Below are positions 55,343 to 62,891 of a stretch of DNA of 64,000 nucleotides, one piece after another. Every line of letters starts with the position of its first letter. Positions within the stretch are counted from its first letter, which is position 1. Source of the DNA: Desulfocurvibacter africanus subsp. africanus DSM 2603. Its GTDB lineage: Bacteria; Desulfobacterota; Desulfovibrionia; Desulfovibrionales; Desulfovibrionaceae. The position numbers were made by a program, and so were the translations under genes. The notes beneath the pieces were generated by a model. It was not told the DNA's origin. It did no database searches and saw only the letters and a list, made by a program, of their open reading frames with translations. The DNA is taken from the NCBI RefSeq assembly GCF_000422545.1, contig NZ_AULZ01000005.1, positions 62,001-126,000 of the forward strand, read 5' to 3'.

Positions 55343-55585
55343 CTACGCCGCCTCCTGTCCGTTGTTCTCCAGGTCCTCAGGCAGGGCCAGGAACTGCTTG
55401 GGACAGCCCTTGTCCCTCAAGGCACGCAGGACTCGGCGGCTGTTCTTGCGGCCGAATATCGTGTGGCTAACCAGAGAGTGGTGCACTCCCAGTTCGGCGG
55501 CCACGTCGTTGACCTCCAGGCCGATGTCAGCCATCCATTCTTTGATCCTGTACGGCTTGCGCCGCTTGCCTGAGCCCTGCTTCAT
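55343..55585 (-). CDS. Ner-like small DNA-binding protein
   Basis: 80 aa. YRIKEWMADIGLEVNDVAAE and LGVHHSLVSHTIFGRKNSRR form a helix-turn-helix. It lies where Mu has ner, between the early operator and the transposase. It probably represses early transcription during lytic growth. Confidence 0.75.
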   Translation of the reverse strand: MKQGSGKRRKPYRIKEWMADIGLEVNDVAAELGVHHSLVSHTIFGRKNSRRVLRALRDKGCPKQFLALPEDLENNGQEAA

Positions 55586-56013
55586 ATTTCTTCCTCAAGC
55601 TTCTTTTTGCGACGTTGCAGCCGCTTGATCTCGGCTTCGATCTCGGCCCGCTCCAGGAGCGCCGCCTGTCGTTCATCTATGATCGTGAGCCCAAGCGGCG
55701 CGGCCAGAGCCTGGATGGCCCCGTGATCGCCCACGACGCGGCAGAACACCACCAGAGCGCGCAGCCCAGGCACATGCTCTCGGTCAGCTGGATTGAGCCA
55801 CTTCTCAAGGGTCGCCGGAGCCATTCGTAAGGCATTCCCGGCCTGCAACCTGATGCCGTGCTCGGCGGCCACCTCGGACATGCGGTCGCAGATCTGCTCA
55901 CGGGACAAAGCACTTTCCTTGGCGGCCCTGTTCATGGCCGCCTTGAGCGCCTGGAGTACGTCCAGTCCAGGCCCGAAGAGGGAAAGTTGCCTACCGTCCG
56001 CTGACTTGCGCAT
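55582..56013 (-). CDS. First early gene: putative phage regulator
   Basis: 143 aa. REQICDRMSEVAAEHGIRLQ and MAPATLEKWLNPAD look like a helix-turn-helix, VPGLRALVVFCRVVGDHGAI follows, and the C-terminus is a Lys/Glu coiled coil (RLQRRKKKLEEE). It is first in the leftward operon, divergent from the repressor. It is probably a regulator of lysis-lysogeny choice. Confidence 0.72.
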   Translation of the reverse strand: MRKSADGRQLSLFGPGLDVLQALKAAMNRAAKESALSREQICDRMSEVAAEHGIRLQAGNALRMAPATLEKWLNPADREHVPGLRALVVFCRVVGDHGAIQALAAPLGLTIIDERQAALLERAEIEAEIKRLQRRKKKLEEEI

Positions 56014-56227
56014 TCGCTATCCGGTCAATTTGTGACCTCGGACATTGACCCCCCGAAGGAGTGCCGAGTAAGGTCTAACCGTGACGGTCGTTTTGTGACC
56101 ATCTTTCTGGGCACTTTATGACCCATAATTTTGGGAGTCAACATGAAAAAGTATGTCGCAGTTCATTTTTATGAGCTAGCGACCCACTTTTATGGATTTG
56201 TGTGGAATTATATGGAGATAGCAACAG
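56014..56227. promoter_or_regulatory. Lysogeny control region with repeated operators
   Basis: A 214-bp gap between the divergent early operon and repressor. TTTGTGACC occurs at 56029 and 56092, and TTTATGACC at 56115. Related GACCC/TTTTATG sequences lie at 56180-56195. The region is AT-richer than the prophage average and ends with TATATGGAGATAGC before the repressor ATG. The repeats are the likely binding sites of the repressor and Ner-like protein. Confidence 0.7.
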
Positions 56228-56974
56228 ATGGCGACCAACGAAGGGCTGTCGGAGTTTGTGTCGGAGTTTGACCCTAGAAGTGCGACACAAAATTTTGGGG
56301 AAAGACTCAAAAAAGAACGCGAGAAGCTGGGCTTGTCCCAGCGTGACATGGCCCAAAAAGTTGGTGTTGGTCTATCCTCAATCCAGAATTATGAAAGCGG
56401 GCTTCTGCCTAAGGGAGACCACCTGGTAAAACTGGCAGTTGCCCTTTCTTGCTCTGTAGACTGGCTCCTCTTCGGAACCAAGCAGGGCGCCGGTGAGCAC
56501 TCCGAAGCTTCAAGGATGGGTGTTGGTTTTCCTAGCCAAGTAATCCAACCCTGCGACCCGGAGTTGGTCATGGTACCAAAGGTCGAGGCCAGGCTCTCTG
56601 CCGGGACAGGCAGCCTGGAGACCAGCGCGGAAATCACAGGGCGATTCGCCTTCCGCTCCAAGTGGATTCGAGCCCGAGGCAATCCTCAAGAGATGGTTTT
56701 GATGGACATCTACGGGGATTCAATGGAGCCGGAGATCAAGGCAGGTGACACGGCCCTGATTGACCAGAGCCAGACCGACGTGCATGTGGGTAGAATCTAT
56801 GCGATAGGCATTGATAGTGAGGTTTTCATCAAGTACGTGGACCGAATCCCCGGCAAGTATATTCTTCGATCTGCAAACAAAAACTACGAACCTATCCCCG
56901 TTGATCTTAACGAAGAGAGCTGCAACGTCCGCATTATCGGCCGGGTTGTGTGGTGGTGCAGGGAGGCCCGCTGA
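56228..56974 (+). CDS. S24/LexA-type phage repressor
   Basis: 248 aa. An XRE helix-turn-helix (GERLKKEREKLGLSQRDMAQ; VGLSSIQNYESG) covers residues ~22-75. The C-terminal peptidase S24 domain has YGDSMEP (catalytic Ser) and EVFIKYVDRI (catalytic Lys). ARLSAGTGS may be the cleavage-region loop. Such repressors are inactivated after DNA damage, so the prophage may be SOS-inducible, unlike Mu itself. Only this gene and the adjacent cargo are rightward at this end. Confidence 0.92.
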   Translation: MATNEGLSEFVSEFDPRSATQNFGERLKKEREKLGLSQRDMAQKVGVGLSSIQNYESGLLPKGDHLVKLAVALSCSVDWLLFGTKQGAGEHSEASRMGVGFPSQVIQPCDPELVMVPKVEARLSAGTGSLETSAEITGRFAFRSKWIRARGNPQEMVLMDIYGDSMEPEIKAGDTALIDQSQTDVHVGRIYAIGIDSEVFIKYVDRIPGKYILRSANKNYEPIPVDLNEESCNVRIIGRVVWWCREAR

Positions 56975-57537
56975 TGAAGGTTGCTAAATCGTTATGTATC
57001 GCACTAGCATTCTCTTTTATATTTTCTGCAAATGGATTTGCGGAGAAAGTTGCATTTTCAATCACTGGTAAAGAAGATTTTAGTTTTCCAGGCAGGAGTA
57101 GAAAGTCATTTACGCTTGTTCCTGATAGAGATGATCTGACGTTTGACATGTTGCTGGAGGCGGTCAAATCTGCTGCCGTTAATCTCCAGCAAAATGAAAG
57201 ATGCGACGTGGTTGAGGTCTGGATAACATGCGCCAAGTCTGGAGACACGTTTTCTGGATTCAATGTTTTGGCCCTGGCCAGATATTGTCCTGATGGACGC
57301 GGACACTCTGGGAGCGATAAGTGGACTTGGGAAGTATTTGTAACCAAAAATGCTACGCCTGATAAAATCAAGTTTATCAATGCACTTGAAACGCGTTATC
57401 CAAAATTCAGGGATATGTATTCAAAAGAGTATAACGCCGCCCGCACACAGATCGCCGCTGACCTTGGGTTGCCGCCTGATTTCAGGCCGGACATTGAACT
57501 AGAGGAAGTTGTCAGCCGCCGTAGCGGGGGTGTCTAA
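56974..57537 (+). CDS. Secreted cargo protein beside the repressor
   Basis: 187 aa, ATG overlapping the repressor TGA, with GGGAGG before it. A signal peptide (SLCIALAFSFIFSANGFA) is followed by KVAFSITGKEDFSFPGRSRK, weakly like DUF4875 proteins. Codon use is clearly AT-richer than phage neighbours. Coupling to the repressor predicts expression in the lysogen, so it is probably a lysogenic-conversion gene. The function is unknown. Confidence 0.72.
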   Translation: MKVAKSLCIALAFSFIFSANGFAEKVAFSITGKEDFSFPGRSRKSFTLVPDRDDLTFDMLLEAVKSAAVNLQQNERCDVVEVWITCAKSGDTFSGFNVLALARYCPDGRGHSGSDKWTWEVFVTKNATPDKIKFINALETRYPKFRDMYSKEYNAARTQIAADLGLPPDFRPDIELEEVVSRRSGGV

Positions 57538-57541
57538 AACA

Positions 57542-57573
57542 ACCGCCGCGCGGATTATTTTTCTGGCGGCGGT
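57542..57573 (+). terminator. Terminator of the repressor operon
   Basis: The stem ACCGCCG / CGGCGGT with a loop that contains ATTATTTTTCT follows the secreted protein's stop by a few bases, just inside the prophage left end. Confidence 0.5.
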
Positions 57574-57650
57574 GTTCAAATCAGCCTTTTCCCCTCGGAT
57601 GCCCACGAGTCCCGATATATCCCGGCATTTCCCCGAATATCCCGGATAGT

Positions 57651-57680
57651 GCCGGTGTTAGAATCTAGCGCCGCAGCACA
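57651..57680 (-). repeat. Left terminal sequence of the Mu-like prophage
   Basis: Read on the minus strand it begins TGTGCTGCGGCGCTAGATTC. It aligns to the right end over 30 bp with 20 matches. The related CCGATATATCCCGG and CCGAATATCCCGG inside it (57610-57645) may be further transposase sites. Confidence 0.8.
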
Positions 57681-57685
57681 CCAAG
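57681..57685 (+). repeat. 5-bp target-site duplication (left end)
   Basis: CCAAG immediately after the terminal ACA of the prophage, equal to 22979-22983. Confidence 0.85.
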
Positions 57686-57737
57686 CGCACGCATCCGCAT
57701 CCCGGCGGGCGCGAATTTCGTGTACCAGATAGTCCAG

Positions 57738-58016
57738 ATGGACGTACGCTGCACTGTTACCCTGTCCAAGGACTGTTTCCAGGCTAAGTTGGCCTTCTTC
57801 GCGGACTTGGCCATTCACCGTCCCTTTGAACAGGTTAAGGCGGTCTTTCAAGACAAGGAGCGGCTCAAGCCGTCCTACTCCAGCGTGTTCGCCCAGAAGC
57901 GCAAGCTGGCGAAGGCCATGGTCGCCGCCGCCAAGTGCGCTGGACGAAGCGACTTCAACCGGGAACGGTTTCCCATCGATTCAAGGCGACGAATTATGCA
58001 TGAGACGGACGACTGA
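57738..58016 (+). CDS. Small protein of the tRNA-bracketed segment, possibly truncated
   Basis: 92 aa, VTLSKDCFQAKLAFFADLAI near the start, then a basic helical part (SVFAQKRKLAKAMVAAAKC). Third codon positions are strongly GC-biased, supporting coding. No ribosome site precedes ATG 57738 or GTG 57720. On the rejoined pre-insertion sequence a TGA lies just upstream in this frame, so it may be the 3' part of an older gene. A strong hairpin follows the stop. Confidence 0.55.
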   Translation: MDVRCTVTLSKDCFQAKLAFFADLAIHRPFEQVKAVFQDKERLKPSYSSVFAQKRKLAKAMVAAAKCAGRSDFNRERFPIDSRRRIMHETDD

Positions 58017-58017
58017 A

Positions 58018-58045
58018 CGAAGGCCCCGCGAATGCGGGGCCTTCG
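58018..58045. terminator. Strong hairpin terminator
   Basis: A perfect 12-bp stem CGAAGGCCCCGC / GCGGGGCCTTCG with loop GAAT, beginning 2 nt after the stop of the preceding gene. Confidence 0.7.
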
Positions 58046-58074
58046 TACGTTCAAAAGGGGGGCTTCCAAAGCCC

Positions 58075-58262
58075 TTGCCGTCGGCTGATCGCCGACGGCA
58101 ATTCACCTCCTGCTTTATCGTGTTATTGGTCGGCTTGCAGCCGGCCAATAACACCATGACAAAGCTAACAAACGACGATTATAGGCGCTTGCGGTTGAAC
58201 CAAGCGAGGGCGCTGCCCTCTCTCAGACTCACTCCCGGCAGGGAGCTGGGCTCCCTGCCCCC
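58075..58262. repeat. REP/BIME-like hairpin cluster
   Basis: Stems TTGCCGTCGGC / GCCGACGGCAA (58075-58101), GTTATTGG / CCAATAAC (58122-58152), GAGGGC / GCCCTC (58206-58220) and GGCAGGGAGC / GCTCCCTGCC (58237-58259). The last two copy the double-hairpin layout at 15.9 kb, showing host-type repeats inside the tRNA-bracketed segment. Confidence 0.65.
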
Positions 58263-58469
58263 ATTTTATGTGCAATGTGCCGTAGTTTAGCTTGCAGAAT
58301 AAATGCTATCAACACATCAATCCATGCCTCTTGATGCATATGCGTAAAACCGGTATAAAGACAGGCTCTATCGACAGTTTGGTGCCCATAAACTGCAGAT
58401 TGCAGCATTTTTGTCCGCCGGAATTGCCGAAAATATAACGTTTACAACTCCGGCTGAAAGGAGCCTATA

Positions 58470-58679
58470 GTGGAAGCCTACATCGACTACATCATCCATA
58501 GCACGGTCATACTATTGACTATCCTGTTCATCTACATCCTAAAATGTATCAGTGATAAAGCCGCCGCTTCTAAATCCACCTCTTTAGATATTCAAAAGAG
58601 GTGCGAAAGTGATGACACTTCGCTAGATCCATTCTACTCCAGCTTTGCTGACAACATACATCATCGTATCGGCGAGTAA
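58470..58679 (+). CDS. Small single-TM membrane protein
   Basis: 69 aa from GTG 58470, supported by GAAAGGAG 6 nt upstream. One transmembrane helix (STVILLTILFIYILKCI) near the N-terminus is followed by a polar tail. Composition is AT-rich. It is the only clear gene between the hairpin cluster and the tRNA remnant. The function is unknown. Confidence 0.6.
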   Translation: MEAYIDYIIHSTVILLTILFIYILKCISDKAAASKSTSLDIQKRCESDDTSLDPFYSSFADNIHHRIGE

Positions 58680-59217
58680 TAACAATCCCTTACGATAAAT
58701 AACCCACAAATCTCTGTAGTCATCCTTTCATCAAGTATATGACACAAAGACCGCAACGAAGTCGGCTAAACTGTATACAGCCTAGCCGACTTCGTTGCGG
58801 CCGTTATCTTTACCAATCCCATCTTTTTGACCCCTTATTCCCGCCTGCCTATAGTTCATTGCCAGGGGATGGCCGACTCGGCGCCCTCGGTTGGCATCTC
58901 CTTGGGAACCACGATACCGCTTGCGTGCCGACTTCACTTGGTTCGGCGGCCTCCGCAACCACGGTGCTGCCCCACCAGTCGTTCTGTCGACAAGCTGAGA
59001 CTGCTTACCTGTGCCGTGTTTGACGACAGCCCCCACGTCCAGGCCATCGCCAACCACATCTCCCCACATGTTCATCTGGACTATTGCAGTTCAGCTAAAA
59101 CTACGTGTCCGACACGTGTCCCAATCCGTTTTTTCCGTGTTTTTGGTGGCACTTGGCTCATCGACAGGTCTAATGATTTAAGGCAGTTTAGCGGCCTAAT
59201 AGTTTAGAAGCACACGA
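58680..59217. other. Gene-free stretch with a 50-bp near-palindrome
   Basis: Apart from the inverted repeat at 58751-58800, no gene is convincing. The minus-strand frame 58782-59075 lacks a ribosome site. TACGTGTCC and a second CGTGTC near 59101-59120 echo a similar pair just inside the tRNA-Glu end (22894-22912). Confidence 0.45.
58751..58800. repeat. 18-bp perfect inverted repeat with palindromic core
   Basis: CCGCAACGAAGTCGGCTA and its exact complement are separated by 14 nt that contain the 10-bp palindrome CTGTATACAG. No T tract follows, so it is more like a protein-binding or recombination site than a terminator. Confidence 0.75.
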
Positions 59218-59262
59218 CTTTCACGCAGGCGACAGGGGTTCAAATCCCCTTGGGGACGCCAA
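59218..59262 (+). repeat. attR-like repeat: tRNA-Glu 3'-half remnant
   Basis: 45 bp identical to 22803-22847, from the anticodon loop to CCAA. The 5' half of a tRNA is absent, so this is a remnant and not a functional gene. It marks the distal end of the integrated segment. Confidence 0.85.
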
Positions 59263-59334
59263 CGCAAATCAACAGGTTACATACCTGAGCATTTTCCAGG
59301 GGTAGCATTGGACTAGCACTGCCCCGCAATTGCA

Positions 59335-59365
59335 GCCCTCGAAGCATCCGCTTCGGGGGCTTTTT
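59335..59365 (+). terminator. Rho-independent terminator
   Basis: Stem GCCCTCGAAGC / GCTTCGGGGGC (one G-T pair), followed by TTTTT. It is probably the original terminator of the tRNA-Glu transcript, displaced by the integration. The rest of the 59,263-59,676 gap shows no gene. Confidence 0.75.
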
Positions 59366-59676
59366 GCATCTTGAACAGAAACACCCTCCCACGCGGCCCA
59401 AGTCTCTCCAGTGGGTTCTTCACGCACCCGAGCTAATGCAAATATCTTCAGGGTTCTTCTTTCGACCTTTCGACTGGCCGCGACGCTTGGCTTGCGGCCC
59501 TGGAGAGGATAGCGTTGCGTGGTCTTGAACTATCCGGCCAAGGCCTGCCAGCGCGCCGGTACGCGCGCGGCCCTTGATTTGCAGCCTGTGAGCCTTATTT
59601 CTTGGCCCGGCCACTCGGCGCAACCTCCATGCCTCACCCGGCGCGCCCCAACGGTCCAAGACCCCAACGAGCACGC

Positions 59677-62600
59677 ATGAACCCGACCATCCATGATTTC
59701 CTGGCCAGCCTGGCCAAGGACGACCCCTACGGCGACCAGGTCGTCCATCACGAGATCCTGCCCGAGCGGGCCGAGAGCCTGGCCCAGACGCGCCGGCCAT
59801 GGCCCAGGCTCGTGCAGGGCCTTTTGGCCTCGCGGTCGATTTCCAAGCTTTACAGCCATCAGGCCTTGGCCTGCGACCTGGTGCGCGCCGGCCGCCATGT
59901 GGTCGTGGCCACGCCCACGGCCAGCGGCAAGTCGCTGACCTACACGCTGCCCGTCATCGAGCAGTCCCTGGCCATGCCCGACAGCAAGGCCCTGTGGCTG
60001 TTCCCGCTCAAGGCCCTGGCCCAGGACCAGCTGCGCTCCTTCAACGAGCTTACGGCCCTGCTGCCGCCCGACCCGCGCCCCGGCGCGGCCATCTACGACG
60101 GCGACACGCCCGACCACCGACGCCGCAAGCTGCGCGAGGACCCGCCCGGCGTGCTGCTGACCAACCCCGAGATGCTGCATCTTTCATTGCTTCCTCACCA
60201 CTCCACCTGGGCCGCCTTCTGGGCAGGGCTCACGCACGTCGTGGTGGACGAGGTGCACACGTATCGCGGGGTCATGGGCTCGCACATGGCCATGCTCTTC
60301 CGGCGCATGCTGCGCATGTGCCGCTACTACGGCGCGCAGCCGACCTTCGTGTTCTGCTCCGCGACCATCGGCAACCCCGGCGAGCTGGCCAACCTGCTCA
60401 CGAATCTGCGGGCCGAGGTCATCCTCGATAGCGGCGCGCCCCAGGGCCGGCGACATTTCCTGTTCATGGACCCGGCCGCCAGCGCCGCCACTGCCGCCAT
60501 ACGCCTGCTACGCCAAGCCCTGGAACGCGGCCTGCGCACCATCGTCTACTGCCAGTCGCGCAAGATGACCGAACTCATCGCCATCTGGGCCGCCGAGAAG
60601 TCCGGCGAGTTCAAAGAGCGCATTAGCGCCTACCGCGCCGGCTTCCTGCCCGAGGAGCGTCGGGAAGTGGAAACGCGCATGGCCTCCGGCGACCTGCTGG
60701 CCGTCGTGACCACCAGCGCCCTGGAGCTGGGCATCGATATCGGCTCCCTGGACCTGTGCATCCTCGTGGGCTACCCCGGCACGATCATGGCCACCCTGCA
60801 GCGCGGCGGCCGCGTGGGCCGCAAGCAGCAGGAATCCGCCGTGGTGCTCATCGCCCAGGAAGACGCCCTGGACCAGTATTTCCTGCGCCATCCCGAGGAC
60901 TTCTTCAACCGGCCGCCCGAATCCGCCGTGCTCAACCCGGCCAACCCGGTCATCGTCACCCGTCACCTGGACTGCGCCGCCGCCGAGCTGCCCCTGCGCA
61001 TGGACGAGCCCATGCTCCAGGAGGAAGGCATCGCCCAGGTCGCCCAGGACATGCTGCAACAAGGCACGCTCCTGCAATCCGCCGACGGCCGCCAGTTGCA
61101 TTCCCGGCGCAAGCGCCCCCACCGCGAAGTGGACTTGCGCGGAGCCGGCGGCACCATGGTCATCGAGGTCGACGGTCAGGTCATCGGTCAGATCGACGAG
61201 TACCGCGCTTTCCGCGAGGCGCACGACGGCGCGGTCTACCTGCACCGGGGCGAGACCTTTGTAGTAGATCGCCTGGACCTGCCCGGCCGGCGCGCCCTGG
61301 CTCACAAAGCCCGCGTGGGCTACTACACGCGCGTGCGCGGCGAAAAGGACACCGAAATCCTGCGTGTGTACGGCTCGCGTCAGGTCCTCGACACCCGCGT
61401 GCACCACGGCCGGCTGCGCGTCACCGAAACCATCACCGGCTACGAGAAACGCCGCACCAGCGACGGCAAGATGTTGACCATCGTGCCCCTGGAATTGCCG
61501 CCCCAGTCCTATGAAACCGAGGGCCTGTGGATCGAAATCCCTTCCGAAATCCAGGCCGCCGCCGAGGAAGAACGCCACCACTTCATGGGCGGCATCCACG
61601 CAGTGGAGCACGCGGCCATCGGCATCCTGCCGCTTCTTGTCATGTGCGACCGCAACGACCTCGGCGGCATCTCCATACCTTTCCATCCGCAAGTCAACTC
61701 GGCCGCGGTCTTCGTCTACGACGGAGCGCCCGGCGGCGTGGGCCTGTCTCGCCTGGCCTTCACCAAGGCCGAGGAACTGCTGGTCAAAACCCTGGCCGTC
61801 GTGCGCGAATGCCCCTGCGAACTGGGCTGCCCGTCCTGCGTGCACTCGCCCAAATGCGGCTCCGGCAACCGGCCCATATCAAAAGACGCCGCGGCATTCG
61901 TGCTCGAACTGCTTTGTGGAGAATCGGGGAGGGCGTTGCCCTCCCCGAACCCCACCCACCAGGGGGGACGCCCCGCTGGACCCGCGATGTTCCGGAGCGA
62001 TGAGGCCCTCGCAGACTCGGCCCCCATCGCTCCGGAAAGAGTATATCTCGCAGATACTATCCCCCCGGTCGGCCGCAGGCCGACCGGCGAACGCGGCGGC
62101 GGATTCGCCGGCGCTTTGGCCGGAGAAGACGCCGCCGATTTCCCGACCGACCCCGAGGCGTCTCCCGGTCCATCCGAACAGCGCCCTTCTGCCGCACAGC
62201 GGAGGGGCCGGGGGGACGAGTTCCCCCGGCAGGGGTCTGGGGGCGGCGCCCCCAGTTCGCCTTCGCCTTCCCGCTTCGTGGTCCTCGACGTGGAGACGCG
62301 CCGCTCGGCCGCCGAGGTCGGCGGCTGGCACAGGGCGCGGGACATGGGCGTGAGCGTGGCCGTGGCTTATGACTCGACCACGGATGTGTTTCATACGTTC
62401 GGGCAGGACGAGCTGGACGGCCTGTGCGAGCTGCTGTCCGGCGTGGAGCTGGTGGTGGGCTTCAATGTGCGCCGCTTCGACTACGCAGTGCTCTCGGGCT
62501 GCGTGGAGTATGACTTCCTGCGGCTAAAGACTCTGGACATGCTGGAGCACGTCAAGCGGCGGTTGGGCTATCGGCTGGCCCTGGACCATTTGGCCTCGGC

Positions 62601-62805
62601 CACGCTGGGAGCCGGCAAGAGCGCAGACGGGTTGCAGGCTCTGGCTTGGTGGAAGGAAGGCCGGGTGGATCTCATTGCCGAGTACTGCCGGGCCGATGTG
62701 CGCATCACTCGCGACCTGTACCTGTTCGGCCGGGACAAAGGCCACCTGCTGTTCAAAAACAAAGCCGGCAGCCTGGTGCGCCTGCCGGTGGACTGGACTG
62801 GTTAG
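59677..62805 (+). CDS. MrfA-type DEAD/DEVH helicase fused to an MrfB-like DEDD exonuclease
   Basis: 1,042 aa. Helicase motifs: Walker A TPTASGKS (~80-86), DEVH (~191-194), SAT-like CSATIG, and motif VI QRGGRVGRK. A DUF1998 zinc cluster CPCELGCPSCVHSPKCG lies near residues 712-728. Residues ~866-1042 are an RNase H-like exonuclease (VLDVETRR; GFNVRRFDY; YCRAD). In Bacillus MrfA and MrfB are separate partners in mitomycin repair; here they are one chain. The linker (~750-860) is translated from REP-type hairpins. Start 59677 fits the helicase N-terminus. Confidence 0.87.
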   Translation: MNPTIHDFLASLAKDDPYGDQVVHHEILPERAESLAQTRRPWPRLVQGLLASRSISKLYSHQALACDLVRAGRHVVVATPTASGKSLTYTLPVIEQSLAMPDSKALWLFPLKALAQDQLRSFNELTALLPPDPRPGAAIYDGDTPDHRRRKLREDPPGVLLTNPEMLHLSLLPHHSTWAAFWAGLTHVVVDEVHTYRGVMGSHMAMLFRRMLRMCRYYGAQPTFVFCSATIGNPGELANLLTNLRAEVILDSGAPQGRRHFLFMDPAASAATAAIRLLRQALERGLRTIVYCQSRKMTELIAIWAAEKSGEFKERISAYRAGFLPEERREVETRMASGDLLAVVTTSALELGIDIGSLDLCILVGYPGTIMATLQRGGRVGRKQQESAVVLIAQEDALDQYFLRHPEDFFNRPPESAVLNPANPVIVTRHLDCAAAELPLRMDEPMLQEEGIAQVAQDMLQQGTLLQSADGRQLHSRRKRPHREVDLRGAGGTMVIEVDGQVIGQIDEYRAFREAHDGAVYLHRGETFVVDRLDLPGRRALAHKARVGYYTRVRGEKDTEILRVYGSRQVLDTRVHHGRLRVTETITGYEKRRTSDGKMLTIVPLELPPQSYETEGLWIEIPSEIQAAAEEERHHFMGGIHAVEHAAIGILPLLVMCDRNDLGGISIPFHPQVNSAAVFVYDGAPGGVGLSRLAFTKAEELLVKTLAVVRECPCELGCPSCVHSPKCGSGNRPISKDAAAFVLELLCGESGRALPSPNPTHQGGRPAGPAMFRSDEALADSAPIAPERVYLADTIPPVGRRPTGERGGGFAGALAGEDAADFPTDPEASPGPSEQRPSAAQRRGRGDEFPRQGSGGGAPSSPSPSRFVVLDVETRRSAAEVGGWHRARDMGVSVAVAYDSTTDVFHTFGQDELDGLCELLSGVELVVGFNVRRFDYAVLSGCVEYDFLRLKTLDMLEHVKRRLGYRLALDHLASATLGAGKSADGLQALAWWKEGRVDLIAEYCRADVRITRDLYLFGRDKGHLLFKNKAGSLVRLPVDWTG
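61925..62255 (+). repeat. REP/BIME-like hairpin array inside the helicase gene
   Basis: Five inverted repeats in 330 bp: CGGGGAGGGC / GCCCTCCCCG (61925-61947), TTCCGGAGCGATG / CATCGCTCCGGAA (61990-62037), CCGGTCGGCC / GGCCGACCGG (62065-62087), GCCGGGGGGA / TCCCCCGGC (62207-62230) and CTGGGGGCG / CGCCCCCAG (62237-62255). They resemble intergenic units elsewhere in the window, yet the reading frame stays open through all. Confidence 0.8.
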
Positions 62806-62891
62806 GTATAGGACCGTCGGGCCTGGATATTTGCGGTGAAATCCACCACAATCCGCACGTCCTGAACGCCGATGCGCGGCACAAGGTATGC

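Larger units (their letters stand above)
22984..57680 (-). mobile_element. Complete Mu-like transposable prophage, 34,697 bp
   Basis: Both ends are seen: TGTAGCGCGGCGC at 22984 and, inverted, TGTGCTGCGGCGC at 57680. The outer 30 bp match at 20 positions without gaps and are flanked by CCAAG. The left (repressor) end is at 57680, so the prophage is inverted relative to the coordinates. Order: S24 repressor, Ner-like regulators, MuA, MuB-like ATPase, Gam, GemA, Mor/C, lysis genes, gp27-gp34 head genes and contractile-tail genes. No core gene appears broken, so it may be functional. Confidence 0.95.

Noticed and set aside
57576-57851. Minus-strand gene interrupted by the prophage
   Set aside because: The rejoined frame is open for 85 codons, but the start would be TTG without a ribosome site, and the opposite strand shows stronger coding bias.
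59218-59262. A second tRNA-Glu gene
   Set aside because: Only the 3' half is present; the acceptor 5' strand and D arm are missing.
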